NCBI GenBank assembly: GCA_963724945.1
Contig: CAVRWL010000003.1
Location: forward strand, 1,860,001-1,924,000
From: Hyphomicrobium_A sp963724945
GTDB lineage: Bacteria > Pseudomonadota > Alphaproteobacteria > Rhizobiales > Hyphomicrobiaceae
Length of the DNA: 64,000 nt
Direction: 5' to 3'
Of the stretch, positions 53,560 through 63,447 are shown one piece after another (position 1 is the first letter of the stretch; every line of letters begins with the position of its first letter). Both the position numbers and the translations under genes were made by a program. Below the pieces are notes generated by a model. That model did no database searches. It was not told the DNA's origin and saw nothing but the letters and a program-made list of their open reading frames with translations.

Positions 53560-56060
53560 TGGCGCGGGTCGAGACGCGTGTGCACGCGATGGGGCTGCTC
53601 TTCGACGAGATTGAAGTAGCGCCGCTCGATCGCAGTCGTGAGCTGCGGCAGGAGCTGCAGCTGTTTGCGCATGGCGGCCTGCAGCTCGGCGCGGGTGGCA
53701 TCCGCCGCAAATCTCTCCACGTCCGCAAGCCGCACGGAGGTGAGCATGGAGAGGATGAGGCGTCGCTCCTCGGTGAGGCTGGCGCCTTGGCGCGACTGCG
53801 GCAGCGCCGCGAGATGGCTCGAGATGCTGCCGAGCTGGTAGGCGAGGCTCCTCGGGTTGCTCTCATCGAGCAGCAACAGATCGAGCACCAGCGCCAGCAT
53901 CGGGTCGAGCCGGTAGCGCGAGCGGTAGGTGATGAAGCTGTCTGCGAGCTCGAGCAGGAGAACGAGCCGGTCCGTCTCCTCCTCGCGACCGACGGGTTGG
54001 CCGAACAGCGACAGGATCGCCTCGCTCAGATTGTAAGCCCGCTCGAGTCGGCGCCCCATGTCGAGGAAGGCCCAGCCGTAGTTGCGCGTCATGTTCTCGT
54101 GCATGAGGCCGTTGAAGGCCGAAAGCCAGCCGAGCCCGTCCTCGATCTGGTCGAGCGCGACCTCGGGCGGGGCCGAGAGGATGGTGCGGCGCCAGTCCTC
54201 TCCGGGGCGGAAGTGGCTCAAGACGCGCCAGCCTTCGAGCGAGAGCCGGTCGCGCGTTAGACTCGAGACGCGGTAGAGCTTGTCGAGGGTAGCATCGAGC
54301 GTGCGCTTGCCGTTGCGGGCCGAGATCAAGAGGCGCGCCAAGCGCTCGATCGCCGCCGCGTTGCTCTCCCCGCTGGAGGTCACGTCGTGGATCTCGTCGC
54401 GCAGCAAGAGCGCTCTGAGGCACGTGCGCGCTGCGCTCTGGCCGTCGGAGGGCCCATAGTCCTCCTGCAGGCGCAGAAGCGCTGAGCGCAAGACGCGCAT
54501 GATCCAGTCGGAACGCTCCCCGTAGCGGCCGAGCCAGAACAGGTCGTCGGCGACGCGGCTCTGGATGACGCGCTGGGAGCGCTGTACGCGCGCGGTCTCG
54601 ATCGTCGGCTGCCACAGGCTGCGGTGCGGCGGCACCTCCCCGTCGGCGATGACCCAGACGTCGCGCGTGCGCGCGTCGGGCGCACTCAAGGCGACGGCGA
54701 GATTGGGTGAAAGCGTCATGGCAAGGCCGCCCGGCATGACCGTGAAGCCGTCGGCGGAGGCCGCAACGAAAAGGCGCACGGCGAAGGGCTGGGGCACGAG
54801 CCCCTGGGGGGTGAACGCTGGCGTCGTGCCAAAGCCGATGCGCTCCTCGGCGACGAGACTATCGCCGTTGAGCTCGATCTCGCCTGCGAGCACGCGGCGC
54901 TCGGCCTCGGACAACGCCGATCCAAGCTGCCCGAACTGGGCGCCGCCCGGCCGTCCAGTGCCCTCCTGGGCGGGCCGGATCACCATGCGATCGAGACTTG
55001 CGAGCACGTGACGCCGGTTAGCGGCGGCGCCGAGCCATAGGCGCGGCGTATCGGGGATGAGCAATTCTTCGCCCAACAGGCGCTCGCTGAGCGCGGGCAG
55101 GTAGCCGCCGAGGCCACGGTTCTGCGCAATGGCCGCGCCGAGCGCGTTGCGCACGAGGTCAGGCGCCTTGCGGCAAGCGTGCACGAGCCCCGGCGGGCCA
55201 TCGTAGGTGCTGGCGTCGAGCTCCAAGGGGTCGGACTGACGCCCTTCGACGCAGCGTACGATGAGGTCGATGCGCTTCAGCCCCTCGAGCGTCTTTAAGA
55301 AGACGCGGTCGCCGGCGGTCCGCAAGTCGCCGGCCTCCACCAGCAAGTAGCCGAGGTAGCGCGCGAGATAGGCGTGACTGAAGTAGTCGTCGTGGTGGGG
55401 CCCCGCGGTGAGCAGCGCGATGCGCGGATCACGGCGCGCCGTCAGCAGCGTCAGGCTCGCTTGCAAGCGCTGGAAGAAGGGGGCGAGGCGTAGGGCGTTG
55501 CATTTCTGAAATAGGTCGCCTGCGATGTGTGTGTGCACGACGCGGTTGGCGAGCGCGTAGCCGACGCCCGCAGGCGTCTCCATGTGGTTGTCGATGACGC
55601 GCCATTTTCCGTCGACGTCGCGGGCAAGATCGACGGCGCAGAACTGCAGATGCCCGGCCGCTGGCTGCATGTTCTGGCAGGCGCTCAAGTAGGCGGGGTC
55701 GGCGAAAATGAGCGTTGGCGGAATTAGCCCATCGCGCATCAGCCGTTGCTCGCCGTAGATGTCGGCGAGGACGGCATTGAAGAGACGCGCGCGCTGAATA
55801 AGGGCAGCCTCGAGCGGCTGCCAGTCCGCGCTCGAGAAGATGAGTGGGACGAGATCAACCTCCCACCGCTTGCCCGCGTCCGTCGGATCGGCAAAGATGT
55901 CGTGCGCGATGCCCATCTCGCGCACGCGCCGGTTGAGCCGGTCGGCGCGATGAGCGCGGTCGCCCGGCGTGAGCTCGGCAAGGGCGGCGAGAAACGGGCG
56001 CCAATGCGGGCGCACGGCACCCGAGCGATCGATCAGCTCGTCGTAGCCGGCGCCGCGCAC
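53556..56060 (-). CDS. Circularly permuted ATP-grasp + alpha-E domain protein
   Basis: The 834-residue protein joins two normally separate partners. The N-terminal half (about 1-470) is a circularly permuted ATP-grasp (DUF404/DUF407) with DLARDVDGKWRVIDNHMETPAGVGYALANR, HHDDYFSHAYLARYLG and KRIDLIVRCVE. The C-terminal half is the all-helical alpha-E domain with RVADDLFWLGRYGERSDWIMRVLRS and GWAFLDMGRRLERAYNLSE. ATP-grasp enzymes make acid-amine bonds, and alpha-E is thought to be a companion. Its stop overlaps the downstream transglutaminase start by four bases. The upstream DUF2126 gene ends 219 bases away. Confidence 0.92.
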   Translation of the reverse strand: MRGAGYDELIDRSGAVRPHWRPFLAALAELTPGDRAHRADRLNRRVREMGIAHDIFADPTDAGKRWEVDLVPLIFSSADWQPLEAALIQRARLFNAVLADIYGEQRLMRDGLIPPTLIFADPAYLSACQNMQPAAGHLQFCAVDLARDVDGKWRVIDNHMETPAGVGYALANRVVHTHIAGDLFQKCNALRLAPFFQRLQASLTLLTARRDPRIALLTAGPHHDDYFSHAYLARYLGYLLVEAGDLRTAGDRVFLKTLEGLKRIDLIVRCVEGRQSDPLELDASTYDGPPGLVHACRKAPDLVRNALGAAIAQNRGLGGYLPALSERLLGEELLIPDTPRLWLGAAANRRHVLASLDRMVIRPAQEGTGRPGGAQFGQLGSALSEAERRVLAGEIELNGDSLVAEERIGFGTTPAFTPQGLVPQPFAVRLFVAASADGFTVMPGGLAMTLSPNLAVALSAPDARTRDVWVIADGEVPPHRSLWQPTIETARVQRSQRVIQSRVADDLFWLGRYGERSDWIMRVLRSALLRLQEDYGPSDGQSAARTCLRALLLRDEIHDVTSSGESNAAAIERLARLLISARNGKRTLDATLDKLYRVSSLTRDRLSLEGWRVLSHFRPGEDWRRTILSAPPEVALDQIEDGLGWLSAFNGLMHENMTRNYGWAFLDMGRRLERAYNLSEAILSLFGQPVGREEETDRLVLLLELADSFITYRSRYRLDPMLALVLDLLLLDESNPRSLAYQLGSISSHLAALPQSRQGASLTEERRLILSMLTSVRLADVERFAADATRAELQAAMRKQLQLLPQLTTAIERRYFNLVEEQPHRVHTRLDPRQ

Positions 56061-56279
56061 GCTCGCGTAGGCGAGGAGGAAGATCCTCCGCCTGCGTGGG
56101 GGCGAGACGCGCTTCGAGATTCATGGGCTTTCGTGCCCTGGGTTGCGCACTGCGAGCCGATCTGCGCCGAGTTGACGCAGAGTCCAAAATAGGCTCTCGG
56201 GCAAAAGCGCACCAGCGCTCATAAGCGCTGGAAAAAACGAATCAATCCGTGTGACCATCATGCCCCTAGAGCCCGGTCC

Positions 56280-59200
56280 TCAGCGTCGCAAATCGAGGGT
56301 CAGCGGGTACTCGGGGCTGCGCTCGAGCGGAATGACGGGACGACTGCCGGCGCTGTGTCCGCTGCGGTCGAAGCGCGCTAATCGCCGCCCTTCCGCCTCG
56401 AAGGAGTTGATGGGGAACACCTCTAAATTGCGCCCGCCCGGGTGCGCGGCGTGATAGCGGCAGCCGCCGATGGAGCGCCCGCTCCAGGTGTCGACGACAT
56501 CGAAGGTGAGGGGGACGTGCGGCGCAATAGTCGGGTGCAGGCAGGACGCCGGCAGCCAGGTGCGGAAGCGCACGCCCGCGACCTCCTCGCCGAATGTGCC
56601 GGTCGAGGTCAAGGGAAGTGCGCGGCCGTTGCAGGTGACGACGTAGCGGTTGCCCGTTTGGCCAGAGATGCGCACCTCGATGCGATCGAGCGAGGCATCG
56701 ACGTAGCGGGCGGTGCCGCCGGCGGCCGTTTCCTCGCCGAGGACGTGCCAGGGCTCGAGCGCCTGGCGCAGCTCGATCTTGAGGCCGGCCGCCTCGAACT
56801 CCCCGATCAGCGGAAAGCGGAACTCGAAATGCGGGCGGAACCAGTCGAGCTCGATTGGCAGTCCTGCGCTCCTTAGATCCGAAACGACGTCGGCAAAGTC
56901 CGCCCAAAGGAAGTGGGGCAGCATGAAGCGATCCTGCAGGGCGGTGCCCCAGCGGATCAGCTTGCCGCGGTAGGGGGCGTCCCAGAACCTGGAGACCAGC
57001 GCGCGCATAAGGAGCTGCTGCGCTACGCTCATGCGCGCGTGTGGGGGCATCTCGAAGGAGCGGAACTCCACGAGCCCCAGCCGCCCGGTGGGGCTGTCGG
57101 GCGAGTAGAGCTTGTCGATGCAGATCTCGGCGCGATGCGTGTTGCCGGTCACGTCGACGAGCAGATGGCGGAACAGGCGATCGACGAGCCATGGCGGTAT
57201 GCTGCCGTAGCCGGGGTCGGGGACCTGCGCAAGCGCGACCTCCATCTCATAGAGCGACTCGTGGCGCGCTTCATCGACGCGCGGCGCTTGGCTCGTCGGC
57301 CCGATGAACAATCCGGAGAAGAGATAGGAGAGCGAGGGGTGGTTTTGCCAGTAGGCGACGATGCTCGCCAGCACGTCCGGGCGGCGCAGGAAGGGGCTGT
57401 CGGCCGGCGTGATGCCGCCCATGACGATGTGATTGCCACCACCGGTGCCGATATGACGGCCGTCGAGCAGGAACTTCTCGGTGCCGAGCCGCGCCTTGTG
57501 CGCCTCCTCGTAGATGCCCGTCGTGATGGCGACGAGCTCCTTCCAGCTCGTCGCGGGATGGATGTTGACCTCGATCACGCCGGGATCGGGCGTGACCTTG
57601 ATGACGTTCAAGCGCGGGTCGGGCGGCGGCGAATAGCCCTCGACATGCACCTGAATTTTCGCGCGCTCGGCGCCCTCCTCGACCGCAGCCACGAGCGCGG
57701 CGAAATCGAGGGCGTCCGCGAGCGGCGGCAAGAATACGCACAGATGCCCATTGCGCGGCTCGATGGTGAGTGCGGTACGCACCGATCCGTAGACCTCGTT
57801 CGGACCCGACGGCGGGGGTACGGGCGGGGCTTTCAGCGTCACGGCGCGCCGCTGCTCGATCAGGACGCTGCGCTCAGGCAGCGGCGCGGCATCAGCAAAG
57901 GGGTCACGGGGAAGAACGTGCGGATAGTCGATCGGGCGCACGGTTGCGAGCGAGGCCACGGGCAGGCGCAGGCCGCTCGGCGAATCACCGGGCGCCAGGA
58001 AAAGCTTCTTGCGCCGGATGCCCCACCGCTCGGTCACCCAGCGGCGTCCCAGATCCGGCGAATGCCAAACCTGGATCGGCAACACGTAGCTGACCGGCGT
58101 CTCTAGTCCCTGCTCGAAGATGCGCACGATGCGTGCGCGCTCGACGGGATCGTTGAGCTTGTTGTCGCCCGGGCTCACGTCGATCGGCAGCTTCTGCTCG
58201 ACGAGCGCGTAGTAGGCCGGATCCTCGTAGGCCGGCATCGCGCTGTCGCGGGGAAGCCCCAATTGCTCGCATAGGGCGCCCATCAGGTGCTCAGCGTCGG
58301 CAATCGTCGCAGACGGGGGTTGCGCCTCGCGGGCGATGAGATCGGGCTTGGACCAAAGCGGTTCGCCGTCACGGCGCCAATAGATGGCAAACGCCCATCG
58401 CGGCAGCGGCTCGCCCGGATACCACTTGCCTTCGCCGTAATGCAGAAGGCCGCCGGGCGCGAAGCGCTGCTTTAGCCCGCGCACGAGCTCTTCCGCGTAG
58501 CGCCGCTTGGTGGGGCCCACGGCCGCAGTGTTCCACTCATCGCCCTCCATGTCGTCGACCGAGACGAACGTCGGCTCGCCGCCCATGCTCAAGCGCACGT
58601 CGGATTTATCGAGGCGCGCGTCGACGGCATCGCCGGCTGAGAGAATGGCCGTCCATTGTGCCTCGCTGTAGGGCAGCGTCACGCGTGGGGTCTCGCGGAT
58701 GCGCGTCACGTGCATGTCAACGGAGAACGTCACCTCGGCGCGCTCGTGCCCGCCGCTGATCGGCGCGGCGCTCGAGGGCAGCGGCGTCGCCGCAAGCGGG
58801 ATGTGGCCTTCGCCCGCCAAGAGGCCCGACGTCGGATCGAGGCCGATCCAGCCGGCGCCCGGCAGGTACACCTCGGCCCAGGCGTGCAGATCGGTGAAAT
58901 CAGCTTCGGCGCCCGAGGGGCCGTCGAGCGGCTTCACGTCGGGACGCAGCTGGATGAGGTAGCCCGACACGAAGCGGGCCGCGAAGCCGATGTGGCGCAG
59001 GATCTGCACGAGCAGCCAACCGGAGTCGCGGCAGGAGCCGGAGCGCTTCTGTAGCGTCTCCTCCGGCGTCTGGATGCCCGGCTCCATGCGAATGCAGTAG
59101 CTGACCGCGGCGTGGAGCTTGCGGTTCAAGTCACACAGAAAATCGATGGTGACTGCCTTCTCGCGCGGCAGCTCGGCGAGGAAGCTTGCGAGCAGCGGGC

Positions 59201-59570
59201 CCGCCGGCTGCGGCTCGAGATAGGGATGCAGCTCCTTCTTGAGGTCGGGCTCGTAGGCAAACGGCCAGTCCTTGGCCTCTTCCGCAACGAAGAAGTCGAA
59301 TGGATTGATGACCGCCATATCCGCTACGAGGTCGACCGTCACGACGAAGTGGTCGCACTTCTCCGGGAGGACGACGCGGGCGCAGTAGTTAGCGAAGGGG
59401 TCCTGCTGCCAGTTGATGAAGTGCGGCGAGGGCTCCAGTGTCAGCGAGTAGCTGAGGATCGGAGTACGGCAGTGCGGCGCCGGCCGCAGCCGGATCACCT
59501 GGGGTCCCATGCCTATTACGCGGTCGTACCGGTAGGCTGTGCGATGGGTCAAAGCGACATGCAGGGTCAT
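56280..59570 (-). CDS. Transglutaminase + DUF2126 protein
   Basis: The 1096-residue protein starts with a transglutaminase unit (VALTHRTAYRYDR, catalytic Cys in RSGSCRDSGWLL, His in DLHAWAEVYLPG, Asp in GLDPTSG) and continues into the large DUF2126 domain with VRLSMGGEPTFVSVDDMEGDEWN, RWAFAIYWRRDGEPLW, TGGGNHIVMGG and GLVEFRSFEMPPHARM. DUF2126 resembles a glutamate-cysteine-ligase or glutamine-synthetase-type fold by some analyses, which I recall but cannot verify here. It is the first gene of the three-gene minus-strand cluster. The downstream two genes complete a predicted peptide-modification system. Confidence 0.92.
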   Translation of the reverse strand: MTLHVALTHRTAYRYDRVIGMGPQVIRLRPAPHCRTPILSYSLTLEPSPHFINWQQDPFANYCARVVLPEKCDHFVVTVDLVADMAVINPFDFFVAEEAKDWPFAYEPDLKKELHPYLEPQPAGPLLASFLAELPREKAVTIDFLCDLNRKLHAAVSYCIRMEPGIQTPEETLQKRSGSCRDSGWLLVQILRHIGFAARFVSGYLIQLRPDVKPLDGPSGAEADFTDLHAWAEVYLPGAGWIGLDPTSGLLAGEGHIPLAATPLPSSAAPISGGHERAEVTFSVDMHVTRIRETPRVTLPYSEAQWTAILSAGDAVDARLDKSDVRLSMGGEPTFVSVDDMEGDEWNTAAVGPTKRRYAEELVRGLKQRFAPGGLLHYGEGKWYPGEPLPRWAFAIYWRRDGEPLWSKPDLIAREAQPPSATIADAEHLMGALCEQLGLPRDSAMPAYEDPAYYALVEQKLPIDVSPGDNKLNDPVERARIVRIFEQGLETPVSYVLPIQVWHSPDLGRRWVTERWGIRRKKLFLAPGDSPSGLRLPVASLATVRPIDYPHVLPRDPFADAAPLPERSVLIEQRRAVTLKAPPVPPPSGPNEVYGSVRTALTIEPRNGHLCVFLPPLADALDFAALVAAVEEGAERAKIQVHVEGYSPPPDPRLNVIKVTPDPGVIEVNIHPATSWKELVAITTGIYEEAHKARLGTEKFLLDGRHIGTGGGNHIVMGGITPADSPFLRRPDVLASIVAYWQNHPSLSYLFSGLFIGPTSQAPRVDEARHESLYEMEVALAQVPDPGYGSIPPWLVDRLFRHLLVDVTGNTHRAEICIDKLYSPDSPTGRLGLVEFRSFEMPPHARMSVAQQLLMRALVSRFWDAPYRGKLIRWGTALQDRFMLPHFLWADFADVVSDLRSAGLPIELDWFRPHFEFRFPLIGEFEAAGLKIELRQALEPWHVLGEETAAGGTARYVDASLDRIEVRISGQTGNRYVVTCNGRALPLTSTGTFGEEVAGVRFRTWLPASCLHPTIAPHVPLTFDVVDTWSGRSIGGCRYHAAHPGGRNLEVFPINSFEAEGRRLARFDRSGHSAGSRPVIPLERSPEYPLTLDLRR

Positions 59571-59764
59571 CAGAACCTGTTACGTGCGAGGCCTCTTGTG
59601 CAGTGCAGCGTTCGGAGCATAGAACATCTTTCCGTTCGCACGAAGTTTGAGCATTGCCTCACAACTGGGCTTGATGCACCAAGATTAAGCAGGGAGAAAC
59701 GAGAGGGGAGAATACAGCGTTTGCTGCGTCGTCTGAGGAAAGCACGGGCAGGATTGAGGCTACG

Positions 59765-60802
59765 GTGAAAACGTTCAAGTGCGGCGCCTGCGGCAACACC
59801 GTCTATTTCGAAAACGTTAAATGCCTCAACTGCGGCCATCTCTTGGGATTTCAGTCGGCGCGGCTCGAGATGGCCACGCTCACGCCCGTCGATGGCAAGC
59901 TGCGCGATCTCAAGCGCGGCGCGGGCGCGCTTCTCATCTATTGCGCCAACGAGTCCCACGGCGTCTGCAACTGGCTCGTACGCGCCGGCACCGGCACCGG
60001 CTTCTGTGCCGCCTGCGCGCTGAACCGCACGATCCCCAATCTCGCTGACCCCGCGAACGTGCGCGCCTGGGGAGATTTCGAGCGCGCCAAGAAGCGGCTC
60101 GTCTACTCCCTTCTGCGCTTCGGGCTCCCGCTCGAGGGCTCGGCCTCGGGGCGCGGCTCGCTCGCCTTCGACTTCGTCAGCGACGCGCTGACCGGGCATT
60201 TCGACGGCGTCATCACGATCGCCGTCGGCGAGGCCGACGCGGTCGAGCGCGAGCGCCAGCGCCAGGCAATGGCGGAGACCTACCGGTCGCTGCTGGGGCA
60301 CCTGCGTCACGAGAGCGGTCACTACTATTGGATGCTGCTGATCGAGGACACGCCCCACATCGACGAGTTCCGCGAGCTTTTCGGCGACGAGCGCGAGGAT
60401 TATCGCGCCGCGCTCGACCGTCACCAGGATTCCGGCCCCCCGCCCGACTGGCCGCTGCGCCACGTCTCGGCCTATGCGAGCGCTCACCCTTGGGAGGACT
60501 GGGCGGAGACCTGGGCGCATTATCTGCACATGGTCGATGCGCTCGATACGGCGGCCGCCATCAAGATCGAGCCGCGGGCGGGGCGCCTGACGGGACAGGC
60601 GATACGCTCGTTGCGCGCGCAGGACGTCTATCGCGCCGAAGGGTTCGAATCCCTGATCGAGCGCTGGGTCCCGCTCACGCTGGCGCTCAACGAGATCAAC
60701 CGCAGCATGGGTCACAACGACTTTTACCCATTTGTCATACCCGAGGTCGCCGAGACCAAGCTCGGGTTCGTGCACCGGGTGATCCGTGAGGCCACGCGCT
60801 GA
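59765..60802 (+). CDS. Zinc-ribbon metallopeptidase-like protein
   Basis: The 345-residue product has two zinc-ribbon-type cysteine pairs at the N-terminus (C6/C9 with C20/C23, and C60, C68, C81, C84), then the metallopeptidase motif HESGH at 182-186 and a downstream Glu/His helix in PWEDWAETWAHYLHM that can supply the third ligand. It belongs to the DUF2248-type putative zinc-binding metallopeptidases. The start is GTG 59765, because the first cysteine pair immediately follows. It is divergent from the transglutaminase cluster and often near it in other genomes, so it may process the same product. Confidence 0.85.
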   Translation: MKTFKCGACGNTVYFENVKCLNCGHLLGFQSARLEMATLTPVDGKLRDLKRGAGALLIYCANESHGVCNWLVRAGTGTGFCAACALNRTIPNLADPANVRAWGDFERAKKRLVYSLLRFGLPLEGSASGRGSLAFDFVSDALTGHFDGVITIAVGEADAVERERQRQAMAETYRSLLGHLRHESGHYYWMLLIEDTPHIDEFRELFGDEREDYRAALDRHQDSGPPPDWPLRHVSAYASAHPWEDWAETWAHYLHMVDALDTAAAIKIEPRAGRLTGQAIRSLRAQDVYRAEGFESLIERWVPLTLALNEINRSMGHNDFYPFVIPEVAETKLGFVHRVIREATR

Positions 60803-60938
60803 GTCCCACACGAGACAAATCGCAGCGCCCGATTGTCGGCACGCAAGTGGCGTCCCAAATATCAACCTCAAGGTAACAGTCGACGGGGCATATCGCAGGG
60901 GAGACTGAAGCGACCGCCAGCTTGGAGGCAACTCGAGC

Positions 60939-63437
60939 GTGGGACAGCCGCAACCGAGCGAAGAGACGAAGTCGGGCGCTTCCGCCGCATCGGCGCGGGG
61001 CACGACTGGTGCCACTGGCCTTGATACCGATCTTGCTCGGGGCCTGACCTCGGCGGAGGCGGCCAAGAGGCTCGCAGAGTTCGGCCCCAACGCGCTTGCC
61101 GAAAAGAGGACCACGCTGCTCCAGCGTCTGGTCCGCTACTTCTGGGGGCCGATCCCCTGGATGATCGAGGCGGCGGCGATCCTGTCGCTGATCCTGAGCA
61201 ATTGGAACGACTTCGCGATCATCACCTTGATGTTGCTGATCAACGCCGGCGTCTCCTACTGGCAGGAGGCGAAGGCGGAGGACGCCATCAAGGTGTTAAA
61301 GAAGCAGCTCGCGCCCCTCGCGCGCGTGCTGCGCGACGGCACCTGGTCGACGATCGCGGCGCGCGAGCTGGTACCGGGCGACGTGGTCGCGCTCAAGATC
61401 GGCGACGTCACGCCGGCGGACTTGAAGCTCGTCAGTGGCGACTATCTCAGCACCGATGAATCGGCGTTGACGGGCGAATCGCTCCCCGTCGACAAGAAGA
61501 TCGGGGATCCGGCCTATTCCGGCTCGATCGTGAAGCTGGGCGCGATGGACGGCATCGTCACCGCCACGGGCATCAAGACGTATTTCGGGCGCACGGCGCA
61601 GCTCGTAGAGACGGCCCAGACGCGCTCCCACTTCCAGCGCGCGGTGCTGCGTATCGGCAACTTTCTCATCATGAGCACGATTGCCCTTGTCGTGCTCATC
61701 CTGATCGTATCGATCTACCGCGAGGAGCCGTTCCTCAAGACGCTGCAGTTCTGCCTGATCCTGACGGTCGCCGCCATTCCGGTGGCGCTGCCCGCCGTGC
61801 TGTCGGTCACGATGGCGATCGGAGCCGAGCGCATCGCCCGCATGAAGGCCGTCGTCTCGCGTCTCGTGGCGATCGAGGAGCTCGCCGGCATCGACGTGCT
61901 CTGCGCCGACAAGACCGGCACGCTGACCAAGAACCAGCTCACGCTCGGCGACCCGCTGCCTTCGAAAGGGGGGACCGTCGTCGATCTCCTCGAGGCGGCC
62001 GCGCTCGCTTCGGATCGCGACAACCCCGATGCGATCGACAACGCCGTGATCACCGGCTGGGAGAAAAGCGGCGGCAGCGCCCTGCCCCAACTCGTCAACT
62101 TCACGCCGTTCGATCCGGTCAGCAAGCGCACCGAAGCGCAAGTCGCGCGCGGCGGCAAGAAATCGCGCTACAGCAAAGGAGCTCCGCAGGTCATCTTCGA
62201 TTTATGCAAGATGAGTCCCGCCAAGCGCGGCGCCTACAACCAGACGGTCGACGCCTTGGGCTCGCAAGGGTACAGGGCGCTCGCCGTCGCCGCCAAGGAT
62301 GACGACGGCGCCTGGCGCATGCTGGGGCTCTTGCCGCTCTTCGATCCGCCGCGCGACGATGCGGCAGAGACTTTGGCGACGACCCGCCAGATGGGCGTCG
62401 ACATCAAGATGGTGACAGGCGACCACGAGGCGATCGCGCGGCAGATCGCCGCCAAGCTCGGGTTCGTCGGGCCGATCCTGTCGGCCGACAAGCTATTTGC
62501 GCCTGGCGCCACGGAAGAGAGCGTGCGCGAAAAGATCGAGCATGCCGCCGGCGTGGCGCGCGTCTTTCCTGAGCACAAGTTCAAGATCGTCAAGGCGCTG
62601 CAAGACGGCGCTGACCACATCGTCGGCATGACCGGCGACGGCGTCAACGACGCGCCTGCCTTGAAGCAGGCCGACGTCGGCATCGCAGTGAGCGGAGCGA
62701 CGGATGCCGCGCGCGCCGCCGCCGACCTCGTGCTCACGGCCGCCGGCATCAGCGTCATCACGCACGCGATCGCGGAAGCGCGCCGCATCTTCGAGCGTAT
62801 GTCGAGCTACGCGACCTACCGCATCGCCGAGACGGTCCGCGTGCTCTTGTTCATGACGTTGTCGATCCTCGTCTTCGCCTTTTACCCCGTCACGGCGATC
62901 ATGATCGTGCTTTTGGCGATCCTCAACGATCTGCCGATCATGATGATCGCTTTCGACAACGCGCCCACCGCTAAGAAGCCGGTGCGCTGGAACATGGGTC
63001 GCGTCCTTACGGTCGCCACCACGCTCGGCGTGACGGGGCTCGTCGCAAGCTTCCTCTTGTTCTGGTACGCCGACCGCGTGCTGCATATCGACCGGGCGGT
63101 GATCCAGACATTGATCTTCCTGAAGCTGCTCGTCGCCGGCCATTTGACGCTCTACGTGACGCGCAGCCAGCATTGGTTCTTCTCGCGACCGTGGCCGAGC
63201 TGGAAGATGTTCGTTGTTCTCGAGGCGACGCAGGTCGTCGGCACGCTGTTCGCCGTCTATGGGGTTCTCGTCACCCCGATCGGGTGGACGTATGCGCTGA
63301 TCGTCTGGGCCTATGCGCTCGCCTGGCTGCCGATCTCGAGCGCCGTAGCGATCGTGGTGCGCCGGCTCTACGACTTGGAAGGCGCCTCCTTCACGCGCCA
63401 TTTGCAGCGCGTCGAAGGCCATTTGCGCAACGCTTGA
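60939..63437 (+). CDS. Plasma-membrane-type H+-ATPase (P-type, P3A)
   Basis: The 832-residue protein pumps protons out of the cell at the expense of ATP. It starts (GTG 60939) with a flexible Ser/Ala-rich segment, then GLTSAEAAKRLAEFGPNALAE, the actuator domain with STDESALTGES, the phosphorylation motif DKTGTLT with Asp324, the nucleotide-binding KGAPQVI and TGDGVNDAPALKQADVGIAV. The M6 region LLAILNDLPIMMIAFD matches proton ATPases rather than Ca2+ or Na+ types. The role may be pH homeostasis. The convergent 6-phosphogluconolactonase gene is 10 bases downstream. Confidence 0.92.
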   Translation: MGQPQPSEETKSGASAASARGTTGATGLDTDLARGLTSAEAAKRLAEFGPNALAEKRTTLLQRLVRYFWGPIPWMIEAAAILSLILSNWNDFAIITLMLLINAGVSYWQEAKAEDAIKVLKKQLAPLARVLRDGTWSTIAARELVPGDVVALKIGDVTPADLKLVSGDYLSTDESALTGESLPVDKKIGDPAYSGSIVKLGAMDGIVTATGIKTYFGRTAQLVETAQTRSHFQRAVLRIGNFLIMSTIALVVLILIVSIYREEPFLKTLQFCLILTVAAIPVALPAVLSVTMAIGAERIARMKAVVSRLVAIEELAGIDVLCADKTGTLTKNQLTLGDPLPSKGGTVVDLLEAAALASDRDNPDAIDNAVITGWEKSGGSALPQLVNFTPFDPVSKRTEAQVARGGKKSRYSKGAPQVIFDLCKMSPAKRGAYNQTVDALGSQGYRALAVAAKDDDGAWRMLGLLPLFDPPRDDAAETLATTRQMGVDIKMVTGDHEAIARQIAAKLGFVGPILSADKLFAPGATEESVREKIEHAAGVARVFPEHKFKIVKALQDGADHIVGMTGDGVNDAPALKQADVGIAVSGATDAARAAADLVLTAAGISVITHAIAEARRIFERMSSYATYRIAETVRVLLFMTLSILVFAFYPVTAIMIVLLAILNDLPIMMIAFDNAPTAKKPVRWNMGRVLTVATTLGVTGLVASFLLFWYADRVLHIDRAVIQTLIFLKLLVAGHLTLYVTRSQHWFFSRPWPSWKMFVVLEATQVVGTLFAVYGVLVTPIGWTYALIVWAYALAWLPISSAVAIVVRRLYDLEGASFTRHLQRVEGHLRNA

Positions 63438-63447
63438 GCCTGCGCGA

